This document shows, in pieces, positions 1-9,333 of a DNA stretch of 64,000 nt. Under the pieces are notes generated by a model. That model was not told the origin of the DNA. It did not search any database and worked only from the letters and a program-made list of their open reading frames with translations. The position numbers and the translations under genes are program-made. Position 1 is the stretch's first letter. Every line of letters starts with the position of its first letter. The DNA comes from Pestalotiopsis fici W106-1 (taxonomy: Eukaryota > Ascomycota > Sordariomycetes > Amphisphaeriales > Sporocadaceae), in assembly GCF_000516985.1 (NCBI RefSeq), contig NW_006917093.1, forward strand, positions 620,001 through 684,000. The letters are read 5' to 3'.

Positions 1-121
1 TCCTAATAACCTTTTTATAATTATACCGCGCGGTTGCAACATTTTTGCAGCTTTTGCTCTTATATTTCTTTTGGTGCAGGGAAACACAAGTCAGCCTTAC
101 TTGCGATGCATGTGTTCCCAA

Positions 122-320
122 GCACTGCAGGGTGCCTTAGGTCAAGGCTACCTTGATGTTGCTTGATTCCTAATCCAAAAAGGAGCCAACACCCAATTTT
201 CCGGATCGCAATTAAGAGACCACCTGTGGGTGGCTTCAGCCGGTTGTCATCTTAGAGTTGTGGAATTTCTAGTCGCAAATACCACAAACTCCAACAAATT
301 TCTCAAGGATTTTACACCTC
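122..320 (+). pseudogene. ankyrin-repeat relic
   Basis: One reading frame runs through this stretch and spells ankyrin-type text (GQGYLDVA, then a stop, then FLIQKGAN, then GCHLRVVEFLVAN) interrupted by a single in-frame TGA. The GxLDVAxFLIxKGAN pattern is the core of the ankyrin helix-turn-helix repeat. There is no start codon and no intact flanking gene, so this is a decayed piece of a larger ankyrin gene. The TGA sits where Arg is common, so a CGA-to-TGA change would explain it. About two repeats remain. Source gene unknown. Confidence 0.6.
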
Positions 321-403
321 TAATACGCATTTCCATCACATACAACCACAGCTCTTAGAAAACTCGGCATCCCGTCCGCTCTGCCCTTTGATAAACTGAG
401 AAG

Positions 404-457
404 CGCTGGATTAGTACTCAGATCGGTGACGGCTGGGGAATCCCCGGTGTTGTATGT
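404..457 (+). repeat. 54-bp direct repeat, copy 1
   Basis: This 54-bp stretch recurs in the same orientation at 9012-9065 with four mismatches. The shared core includes gatcggtgacggctgggga. Both copies are followed by T-rich sequence. The two copies bracket the decayed accessory segment. It is probably the end of a dispersed mobile element, but no element family was recognised. Confidence 0.75.
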
Positions 458-742
458 TTTTTTGTTTCAAATTTTTGTTTTATTGATCGGAAGTCACCTT
501 TATCACCTTTTTATTCGAGGTTTTGAGATATTCCTAACTTTTGAAGATTGTCCTAGGTGACCGACCGTATACGCGACCTGCAGGTTGGCGGTTCCCCACC
601 TACTTGGGCGTGCACGTGCTCCCTCAATATCAATTCAATTTGTCTCTCCATTTCCCTTCACGCGGGGCAATCCGCCGAATGGCCTCTGAGGTGTTAACCA
701 ACAACACACACTGGAACCAAATACGGGACCTGAGCCCGCACA
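458..742. other. upstream region of the histidine phosphatase gene
   Basis: T-rich sequence (about 458-500) grades into the presumed promoter and 5' leader of the gene that starts at 743. An 84-codon open frame at 541-795 overlaps the true first exon in another frame and shows no recognisable protein features. I see no further element. Confidence 0.4.
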
Positions 743-1699
743 ATGTCAGACGCAAATGCAACCACACCAAGGGTCTTCATCGCCCGTCACGGTAAGACAA
801 CGTCAGACCCGAGATCTATCCTTGCCAGTAATGATTCGCTGACTTGTTCTTTTCTTTGCTCTTTTGATAGGAGAGACGGAGTGGACAATCTCTGGGCAGT
901 GCACGGGAAACGCGGATATCCCGCTGACTGAAAACGGCGTCAAGCAGAGCAGGAGTACCGGCGAGAAGCTCGTCGGGCGGGGCAAGCTGATTGATCCTGC
1001 CAAACTTGCCCACGTCTTTTGCTCTCCGCGTCAACGAGCCGTCAAGACACTCGATCTCCTTCTCGGGGAGGACACGAAAGCGACCCTCGAGTCCGAGGGA
1101 AGACTCAGCATTACCGACGACATTACTGAGTGGGACTATGGCACCTATGGTCCGTGTTTCCCTTGTATCTTGTCGAATGAAGGGCAAGCTGACATGCGTT
1201 TGCGAAGAGGGCATCACTCCAGCTGAAATCAAGACTCAGCGAGCCGAGAAGGGTCTACCCAAGTGGGACATTTGGAATATGGGATGCCCTGAAGGAGAGT
1301 GAGTCCCTGTTGAACTGCCCAAGGCTCGCGCACGACACTCTGCTGACCCAACGCCTCAGATCTCCGACCCAAGTACAGGAGAGGCTAGATAGGCTCATCG
1401 GCAACATCAAGAAGATTCAGGAGCCGTTCATGCACGGTGGCCCAGCCCCGGACGTCCTCGTAGTTGCTCATGGTCACATTCTTCGTGCATTCACCAAAAG
1501 GTGGCTGGTAAGTGGTACCCAGGCCCAACTGCTAAAAGCCGGAGACCGAACTAACTCTGTTTTTCTGAAGGAGTGGGACATGGGATTTCCTTTCACTATG
1601 ATGATGGAACCTGGTGCCATTGGCGTGCTCAGTTATGCGCACCACAACATCGCTGAACCTTCGGTGTTGATCGGCATGGCCTTCCCGACCACGGTCTAA
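743..1699 (+). CDS. histidine phosphatase superfamily protein (phosphoglycerate-mutase-like)
   Basis: Five exons: 743-791, 871-1149, 1208-1298, 1359-1507 and 1571-1699. Splicing the first two restores the catalytic motif RHGETEW, which holds the phospho-accepting His; intron 1 splits the Gly codon. Later motifs fit the family: CSPRQRAVKT (second-Arg region), EWDYG, and VVAHGHILRAF with the second catalytic His. Length is about 231 residues, usual for small fungal PGM-like phosphatases. No signal peptide is seen, so it is probably cytosolic. Substrate is unknown; relatives act on sugar phosphates, sedoheptulose bisphosphate or phosphoproteins. The 1150-1207 intron has a weak donor (GTCCGT), but the protein reads correctly across it. 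The gene looks intact although decayed sequence flanks it on both sides. Confidence 0.88.
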
Positions 1700-1788
1700 A
1701 TCGCCATGCAAGGTGCCACTCAGGGCTTTGGAGCCATAGTTGCTCAGGGATTCATACGAGGTGGGCGAGTAGGACACGTGACGACCGG

Positions 1789-2525
1789 TTACATCTCCTC
1801 ATCGTCATCACCGAGCGCCACTGCTGCCTCGTCATCTTGCCCAGCGACAATAGCGTTGATAGGAGAGGGCTTGGCGGCACATTCGGACTTGGTGAGCGAC
1901 TGAGTGATCCCAGCTCCGTTCTGGACCGACTCGATTGCCTTGCGGTCTGGCTGAAATTCGGCAGGGAACTTTTCGATGGGCGATCCGATACCCGCGATCC
2001 TCTTTTTGAGACCGCTGATGATTTCTTGCTGCTTGGCTTTAACGACGCTGTGGACAAACTCCTCGGCCTTTGCGCAGAACTCGGAGAGCCTCTTCCTCTG
2101 CTCGCGAAAGTAGACATTATCTTTGACGTTCTCGTCGATGTTGCTGATGTTCAGCTTGTCGACGAGCAAGAGACCCTCCTGAATGCATCTGCGATCAACT
2201 TTGAGGTACAAACCTGACACATCCTTGAACAAGACAAAATTGCCATGATGCGCCATGTGAATTTGAAAATCAACTGGAGATTGTTAGCGAGCCTTGAAAA
2301 GAATCGAATCAGTGATTGATAGGTACTTAAGTCGCAGTAGTGCTTGCCGTACAAGAGGGCATTGTCCGGATTCTATTTTGCATAAATCTTGATTTCTACC
2401 ACCCACGCCGCCGTGGCTGCGTCCGGGTGCAACACAAAGTGCACCGGCAAGTCCACCGAGACCTGCGGCTCTGCCACTCGTATCGACTTGGACGAGCTGG
2501 TGGCGCCGTGTCGTTGGTCTTAGAG
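1789..2525 (-). pseudogene. decayed gene of unknown family
   Basis: On the minus strand a coding-like frame can be followed from about 2525 to the stop at 1789. It contains VHFVLHPDAATAAWVVEIKI, then an in-frame TAG, then NPDNALLYGKHYCDL. A probable intron (GTACCTATC...CTCCAG) joins this to HMAHHGNFVLFKDVSG and a charged 155-residue tail ending in DDDEEM. No start codon lies upstream, because a TAA precedes the frame. I do not recognise the family. Consistent frame and intron placement around a single stop suggest a recently inactivated gene or a truncated C-terminal half. The TAG could derive from CAG by C-to-T. Confidence 0.5.
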
Positions 2526-2849
2526 ATACCCCTTCGCAACTAAACTGGTAGATGAGCATTTACTTATCTGATTACTGAGAACTTGCTTTTTGTATCCAAC
2601 CGCGACTCTCCTTTTCGGCTGCGATGGAAAGTATCCTTTGTTACACTTATTTGTGTGAGGTAACGAAAAATGCCATAGAAATAGGCGTTATATTGGCGCC
2701 GTTTTTGTATTTTCTTTTTTTTTTTTTTAAAAAAAAAAAAAGAGAAAAAGAATTCGCCTGAAAAGGAGAAAATTTCTGCGTCGGTAGCATGATAAATAAA
2801 AAGCCGCACAATATTCTTGCGCGTACGTGGTGAAGCGTAGTATATAGGC
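2526..2849. other. non-coding spacer with T/A homopolymer palindrome
   Basis: There is no supported gene. At about 2707-2743 a run of T is followed directly by a run of A, giving a perfect AT-only palindrome that could extrude as a hairpin. It lies between the decayed gene on the left and the ankyrin relic on the right. Confidence 0.5.
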
Positions 2850-3165
2850 GTTTCTCCTTAAATCAGAGCGGGTGTTTACATCGGTGCCGCAATCGAGGAG
2901 GAGCCATGTGATCTGGGTACATCGGTACAAAGAAGCACTATACGACGGTTTCCACCCAGTATATGAGGTGCTGGCCTTTATGTCCGCGCCAAGATCCAGG
3001 CACCAGCCTCGCAGCTTCGAGACGACTTTGCAACAAGGCAAATAAAACAGGATCCATCCATGCGGTATGATGTTCACCTTGGCACCGAGCTTCACTAGCT
3101 AGATGGTGGCAAGAAATTCGTTACGATCTGCCGCGAATGATAGCAGAGTCCAGCCTTTTTTGTCT
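2850..3165 (-). pseudogene. ankyrin-repeat relic
   Basis: The minus strand spells GWTLLSFAADRNEFLATI, a TAG, then LVKLGAKVNI, CLDLGADIKAS and TWLLLDCGTDVNTRSD. These are three degenerate ankyrin units with the LLLxxGADVN signature. One in-frame stop and substituted helix residues show it is dead. There is no start codon and no flanking domains remain. A CAG-to-TAG change would explain the stop. Confidence 0.65.
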
Positions 3166-3439
3166 TGTTGGTCTGTATTGGTGCCGTGCCGCCTGGGCCA
3201 ACTCAATCAGGCACAGTGGCTAATTGCAATGCATGGCACGTGGTCGTCGGTAAGTACACCCTTTTCACTGGAGATGTAATTAGTTTGTTAGAGTAGAACT
3301 ATTAATATTGACATTGGTATTTAAATTTAGATGGCGATGGCTGTTGGTCTGTTTCCAACCAGTACGGCATCACTTTAAAGCAATTCTATGCATGGTGAGA
3401 ACTCTCTGGGTCCACGGGTCCGAGTACTCGCCGTCTGAC

Positions 3440-4350
3440 ACTGTGCAGAACAACGCGGTCAAATTGCACCATTCAACCGGGCATGCAACACCATGGTGTC
3501 TGTTTCATGACGGTAGTGGGCAGATAAGCATGTATCTGTGACTGCAATGCCATGATCGAAGTACTTACGCCTTCTTCGATCCTCAATTTGCCAGCGACCA
3601 GCGACCATTGGACAGCGTCAGTCAGATGGCGCAGCATTATGTTTCAAAGATAACCAAGGTGCACCAGGGTCCTGTTATTGTGGGCGGTAAGCCATTGCCT
3701 CCTCTTGCCTCTACTGCACACTGAGTTGACAAGTCTAGGGTGGTCTTTCGGCGGCATAGTGGCATTCGAAGCTACACGGCAATTGATGGCGAAAGGGGTC
3801 GAGGTTAAAGGTCTCATGCTAATTAACTCTCCCAATCCAATCAATCATGAGCCTTTACCCAAGGAGGTTATTGCAAGTATTGCCAGACCTAGCAGCCGAA
3901 CGGGTGCATCCCGTGACAGCACTGCGATGAAAGAAGAATTTCTCTATAATGCGTCACTCTTGGGGGCATACGATGCCATTCCTCTACCCGCTTCGAGACG
4001 TTCAAAGTTGAGAACAGTGATGCTGAGAAGTCAAGATATCGTGGACACTGAGAGTCTGTGTGGTGTTACATACGAGTGGCTCAGTAACCAGAATGCAAGA
4101 TCTGCTTCCATTGATGTTTGGGAGGGGCCTGTCGGCGGCCATGTAGAGGTGCTACCCATTCCAGGGAATCACTTCAAGCCCTTGTCACGGACAAAATGTG
4201 AGTTCCTCTCGGCTATAATACTTTATTACTTCTTACTTGGTCGCTAATTGATTTCAGATTCGGGAGACAGGTGCCCAATTGTGGAGGGTTTGCCAGTACA
4301 TAGAAGAAATGAACGACTGGCCATCAGGCAACTCGTTCATGGAGCTATGA
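3440..4350 (+). pseudogene. orphan thioesterase domain of a polyketide synthase (or NRPS), inactivated
   Basis: A C-terminal thioesterase-type alpha/beta hydrolase can be followed across two introns: about 3691-3739 and one ending near 4258. Features in order are the N-terminal LFHDGSGQISMYL, an in-frame TGA, YAFFDPQF, the nucleophile motif GWSFGG (GxSxG), GLMLINSP, and the histidine region GNHFKPL. The end ETGAQLWRVCQYIEEM resembles the terminal helix of fungal PKS TE domains. The TGA at 3539-3541 stands where Arg (CGA) would fit, and the last exon is out of phase with the previous one, so there are at least two lesions. No KS, AT or ACP sequence is left in the window. It is a relic of a secondary-metabolite megasynthase, product unknown. 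Confidence 0.75.
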
Positions 4351-4527
4351 CCCGGGGATACCGACTCGTTTCGTGATTTTAAGAAGAAAGAGAACAAGAT
4401 AAAAGGAGAAAAAGAAGAAGAAAAAACACTTGAATTCAACCAAGTGCTCCATGATTAACGTCTCACCTGAGCCAATACGAAGGGGAATCAGTGATCGTAA
4501 ACGTAACGAAAGAAGATTTTGTTGATC

Positions 4528-6360
4528 CTATAGAGCTACAAAAGAGATGCGCTGAAGAGCTATCTAATATACCTCATATCAGATGTATCATAAGCGGGTT
4601 TGAATAACGATAGAAAGCGTTTGCCCCGACTCACATGTTGAAGCTGATACATGTCTGGTAGAGGTGACTCTTTCATTATTCTCAACTCTTCCTTGGCTTT
4701 ATGAGTTTCAGCCTCCGACTTTTCCCAGGCAAGACTTTTTTCCATGCGTGCACGCTTGAGATTCGGGTTAGTGTTGAAGTCGTCATCTGAAAACTCCAGC
4801 TGCACCGTCCAACCAGGTTGCACCAACGACCAAGCGTTCGCTCCTATGATCATGTCATCTGCCCCCACAAAGTGGAAGTCTCGACTCTGGACAAGGTCGC
4901 GGTAGCGGTCTTCCCCGGTTTGAGATCGCCAATATTTATTATACTCTGGGAGATTGCGCGCCAAGTTTGGCTTCATTGAGCCAATGAAAGTACATATTCC
5001 CTACACCAGATGGTCAGATGTGTACGTCCAAGCCTAATAAGAGAAAATGTTTGCTGTACTTACTTCCCATGTACTGCAGTCGTCGTATGCGCACAAGTGG
5101 CTATTGCCAAATGAATCTTCTACCTTAATCCAATTGTCTGGATTAGGCGGAACGGGCTTTTCTATTCGAGACGGCAAGGTACTCATAGACGGCGACTTCA
5201 AATTCGATTGTTGAGAGGCATTGATCCTCGGACTCTGGCCTGGAGCTGAGTGTGCAGGAGCAGGAGAGTCGGTTGGAATTGTAGGGTTGACGGGAGCAGA
5301 AGCATCGACGGGAACAGAAGTCTTGATGGGAGCAGAAGCATCAACGGGAGCAGAAGTGGTATAGCCATCCGTACCACTCCTGGTCTCCAGCAGTGGTATC
5401 GTACTGTCCACTTCATCGTTCAGGATCTTTTTCGCAAATTTAACAGTTCTCCGCGTGAGAACGCGCATCTCTTCCCAGACCTCATATGTTGATGGCAAAG
5501 AAGATGGCTCTAGACTGCTCTCAAGCTGATCAATCGCCGCCAAGTCATCATCTGTGAGGCTGTCGACCGAAGCTAGAACTAATGCACCGTTCTCAATTTT
5601 GGCCGCGGCATCGTCAACTCCATCCCCATCAACATTCACCTCTGTCTGCGTCGTCGAACTTGTATCGGTGGTAGACTCTGGCAAGTCTTGATGGAATGGG
5701 TCGAGAGTCCGACTCGTTAGGATCGCCTGCGAAGATTCGTTGCTACTACGGAGCATTTGCGTCGAGAACTTCGCAGACTTTAAGGTTGCCTGTATGGCCA
5801 AGGTACTCTCCAGGGAGCTTCTGGCAAGACTGTTCCAACTTAGCATCAGAGATCTGCATATAGATTTGATAATCTTACCGGACAGACGGATCCGAACGAT
5901 CCCTAGAGGTTTTAAGTCTGATCGCATTCATAGCCATTGTCAGATTGCGCTGCTGCTGCTTCAGCGTAGCTCGATAAAACAACAATTTCTCTTTTTTGGT
6001 GAGAATCCATTCAAGTCGGATGCCGAACTGCAAGAGCTTGTTCTTGCTGTCTTTGAATCGGGACAGTAATGGGCCGAGGGATTGCATGAGCGCGTGGAGT
6101 CTTTTCACAATGTCCTCGCAGATGTCGACGATATCCTTCAGCAGCTCAAGGCCGTTGATTGAAACATCTTGCAATTCGTGCAACTGATATCTGACCAACT
6201 GCAGGACCCTTGAAAATACTTCGATTTCGGACGCATATACTCGCACCTGCTCACCAGCCGAACCGACGGCGTCAGCGAGCCCGTGAAGGCTTTTAGCGAT
6301 CTCAAATCCGACTGAAGCCAAACCAACAACGCTGGCAGCAATACTAAGGGGGTCCGCCAT
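4528..6360 (-). CDS. Helo-like/PigL_N N-terminal domain protein with ubiquitin-like (ULD_2-type) C-terminus
   Basis: Four exons on the minus strand: 6360-5879, 5829-5064, 5000-4635 and 4563-4528. The protein opens with MADPLSIAASVVGLASVGFE, the hallmark N-terminus of many fungal NLR-like and death-associated proteins (four-helix domain about residues 1-110). A Ser/Thr/Pro-rich linker with PVDASAP-type repeats follows (about 290-370). The C-terminus contains NWIKVEDSFGN, a GADDMII turn and VQPGWTVQLEF. This resembles the fungal ubiquitin-like module usually written as IKFKDAVGR...GPDGEII...QPDW. A charged coiled-coil tail ends the protein. Total is about 549 residues. There is no NACHT or ATPase domain, so it is a sensor/adaptor-type protein rather than a full NLR. 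The intron at 5830-5878 is only 49 nt. The last small exon is uncertain: reading through ends at 4560 instead. Function is inferred from family only. Confidence 0.8.
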
Positions 6361-7099
6361 CTTGACTTTTGTTATGAGCAGATCAAGATATGAGAGTACT
6401 GTGTATCTGAGTGGTTGAACAAGAAGCGAGTGCGATATGTCCAACATAAGGTTGCTACTTGCGTTTGTACATAATACGCGACATTTATCTCCACAGTCAC
6501 AGCAGGCTGAGTGGCATTTCTGCAATGGCTGCCTAGCAAAAAAAGCAATTGCAGCTGGTGCGTGCGCTGCCACACCCGCGCTTCCAGTTCGACGACAATT
6601 GGCTTGATATGCAGGTACAATCTTTTAAGTTTCGACGACTCCGGTCCTGCTTCTTGATTGGCGTTGCCAGTCACATCATTAATACGTAATCTGCGGTGTT
6701 GATCTATTCATGGTCGAATTTGGCACGCAATTGACCAATAGCGAAGCAATATAGCGCGTAATGCGCAAGATGGCAGACGTAGGACTTCATGGTTTTGTTG
6801 TAGCAAAGTTATCGTCTTCGATCACGCTAAACCAAAAGACAGTGATACATTGCCAAATAAATCCACGAATTGAAATCTTCCACAGGAGCTGGTAAGGCGA
6901 AGATTGACATGCTTCCCGCAATAAAAGGAACACTTGCAGTCGGCATACAACGGATAGTTCTGGATTTTAAACAACCTAAAAGTATTCGGGTTATATGAGA
7001 ATTGTTCGCGAGCTGTGAGTTGTGACGTCAGCGCAGATAACAGGCTCTGTGTTGCCCTCAGGGTGCCCCTGAGCTGCTGATCACCAACCTGCCGAGGCT
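6361..7099. other. intergenic region
   Basis: This 740-bp region lies upstream of the Helo-like gene. It should contain that gene's promoter. Short open frames on the minus strand extend the first exon upstream but lack coding character. I see no repeat or RNA gene. Confidence 0.4.
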
Positions 7100-7711
7100 G
7101 CTGTGCGGCCTAAAGAACGCGGAGTGATGTTAATAGGGAATTTTTCAGGCGCGATCAGAAAACTATCTGAGTAGGCGGTGCTGATGTCGTCGTCCACGTG
7201 CTCGGCTCCGGAGCCGAACCAAAGGCCCAGGCGATCTTCGCCATATTAAGCATCTGGGTAAAATGGCTAGCATCAGTAAATGGTATTGCTCAGCACGCGG
7301 TTTCATGACGGATGCTGAGCTTACCAGAGAGTTTTTAGCCAGCCGCTGGCCTGGACATACGCGCCGCACGGCCCCGAAAGCATACGAAGTCCGCCGATGG
7401 TCGTCCATCTTTCCATCAACAGGGAAGCGGGCGCCGTACTCATTGTCCATGAACCGGTCCGGAATAAAGAGCTCTGGCTGGTCGTACTCGGCCTCATCAT
7501 TGTGAATCGCCCATGTGTTGGCGAGGACGACGGTGCCCTTGGGTGATATGTAGCCTTGGTACACGTCGTCTTGGGTGAGCATGTGGGGGACGCCGCCGGG
7601 GGCTACAGGGCGCCAGCGGAGGGTCTGGGAAAGAATAAGAGATCAGCCTATTGCGCGGTCATTATGAAGAAAGGTTGAAGAGGACTCACTTCGTCCATGC
7701 ACTTGCGCAGC
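7100..7711 (-). pseudogene. cytochrome P450 fragment (heme-binding C-terminal exons)
   Basis: The last part of a microsomal P450 remains. On the minus strand it starts abruptly at LRKCMDE (near 7711). It is spliced over 7625-7689 to TLRWRPVAPGGVPH (the ExxR-helix region), then GTVVLANTWAIHND, PDRFMD, and the heme-ligand loop FGAVRRVCPGQRLAKNSL with its Cys. A second intron (7254-7324) leads to MLNMAKIAWAF. After that the expected ending (HVDDDISTAYSD, LIAPEKFP) continues in a different frame, so a one-base lesion lies around 7205-7230. All upstream exons are missing. The cut end abuts ankyrin sequence in opposite orientation. The style resembles P450s of secondary-metabolite clusters. Confidence 0.8.
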
Positions 7712-7860
7712 TACTGCTCGACAACGGGGCCAACGTCAATGCCCAGTGCGGACGATGCGGGAACGCTCTACAGGCTGCTTCACGAGGGGGACACCGGGAG
7801 ATCGTACAGCTGCTGCTCGACGTCAAAGAGGATCATGGCGATATTAACCTTCATCTGTCA
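7702..7860 (+). pseudogene. ankyrin-repeat fragment
   Basis: The forward frame reads LAQLLLDNGANVNAQCGRCG followed by NALQAASRGGHREIVQLLLD. These are close matches to the ankyrin units found in fungal NACHT-ankyrin proteins. The open frame continues to 7986 but loses ankyrin character after about 7850. It begins exactly where the P450 fragment ends, so it is one side of a rearrangement junction and has no start of its own. Confidence 0.7.
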
Positions 7861-8400
7861 ATACCTCCTTTCCTTGCTGTTGACGGCGATCAAAAAAAGT
7901 CAAGCGTGGGAATACAGAGGCAATCCAACAACCGAAGACGCATTGAGTCTCGTCAGGAGTCAATCACGAAAAGGCCGTGTATATGAAAACTACCCGTATC
8001 GGTCCGCCAATGGGTGTAGAATAGTCTGTATAATTTTGATATGGAAGCGAGATCAGGAAATGATATAAGTGCAATGATGGCGTTTCCCTGGCATATGATG
8101 CTGCAAGATCAAGGACTGAATGCAAATATTGCACCCACTCTAGCGATCAGACCTGGAAGACTTCTTCTGTATTCCGCGCTTGGTGTTCATGTGTGTTCGA
8201 GACGCCAAATTAATTGTTAGCTAAGGGCTCTGGTCTGTGCTGTAGCACTATTTCGACGTACATCAAGGACCATTTATTATTGGTGCGAGACGGCCACGTT
8301 CGCGAATTTAATTGGGCTATAGCTACCGCAGCGGGGGGGACTCACAAGTCTTGTAGAGTATATTATGGCTTGCTAAGAGTTTAAGCCTTATATCCACTAT
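7861..8400. other. intergenic sequence before the inverted-repeat element
   Basis: There is no supported gene. The part after about 8330 may already belong to the element: it contains ggactcacaagtcttgtagag and a CACTATAAG motif that recurs inside the element. Confidence 0.35.
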
Positions 8401-8802
8401 AAGCCTTCTGTATTTAACAAAACTTGTCAAACCAACATTACTTGTGAGGGCAATAAGACTTGTGGATTCTCCACTATAATGGCCACTGTAAGCCCACTAT
8501 AACGTCCACTGTAACCGTCCACTAAATCAAGCTGGCAAAAAAGTCAAAAACAGACAATTTTTTTTTCTTCCTTTTTGATAACCACTTGGATTGAACGTAC
8601 GACTTACAGAATTATCGCGGAGCTACGGGCTTACGACTAGACTATTACGGATTTACGGATTTACGAGAAACGAAAGCAGAGCAGCTTGATTTGGTATTTA
8701 TTTTATAGTGGTGGCTTATAGCGGGCTTTCATGGGGCTCACAAGCATTGTTGCCCTCACAAGTAATGTTGATTTCACAAGTTTTCTCTGCTACAGAAGGC
8801 TT
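8401..8802. mobile_element. non-autonomous inverted-repeat element (MITE-like)
   Basis: The left arm from 8401 (aagccttctgta) matches the reverse complement of 8791-8802. A 21-bp stretch at 8433-8453 is a perfect inverted match to 8750-8770. Further similarity (cttgtgagg, cccgctataagcc types) runs about 100 bp inward on each arm. The centre (about 8525-8700) is unrelated, AT-rich and non-coding. The structure fits a short non-autonomous DNA transposon with long inverted repeats. Exact ends and target-site duplication are unclear; the arms may extend outward to about 8340 and 8835. Superfamily not recognised. Confidence 0.7.
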
Positions 8803-9011
8803 GTCAGTCCCCACAGTTTCCCACTATGGTATGCTTTGCTGACGTAACCGAACGTCTTAAGGACTGTCACCAAACGCTCGAATGTCCGTATTTCCCCTCC
8901 AAATGTGCAACATAATAGACGGAAAATCTCACCACTAGCGCGGTGCAAGAGCTACAAGTTACCGTGTCATGGGCTATAATGAGAACGGTCCACTTTCTCC
9001 AGTAGATATGT

Positions 9012-9065
9012 CGCTGGATCAGTATTCAGATCGGTGACGGCTGGGGAATCACCAGTGTTGTATGT
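9012..9065 (+). repeat. 54-bp direct repeat, copy 2
   Basis: Same orientation and four mismatches relative to 404-457. The sequence on its 3' side differs between copies but is T-rich in both. This copy lies between the inverted-repeat element and the assembly gap. Confidence 0.75.
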
Positions 9066-9233
9066 GTCTGATTTTTTTGCCTTGTTACTGCTGTTGGTTT
9101 TGTTGTTAGTAGTGATGGTCGTCGTTTTGGCATGCGTGGCCCTGGGAGGGCGACGATCAAGGTGCGTACAAAGCATTGATGGTAGTGTTGTCACGTGATC
9201 TCTCTCTCTTTTGTGGTGGTTGTGGTTTGGGGG

Positions 9234-9333
9234 NNNNNNNNNNNNNNNNNNNNNNNNNNNNNNNNNNNNNNNNNNNNNNNNNNNNNNNNNNNNNNNNNNN
9301 NNNNNNNNNNNNNNNNNNNNNNNNNNNNNNNNN
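9234..9333. other. assembly gap of exactly 100 N
   Basis: One hundred undetermined bases, flanked by five or more G on the left and seven G on the right. A round 100 is the usual placeholder for a gap of unknown size. The G runs suggest a G-rich tract that stopped sequencing. Open frames translated across it are meaningless. Confidence 0.95.
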
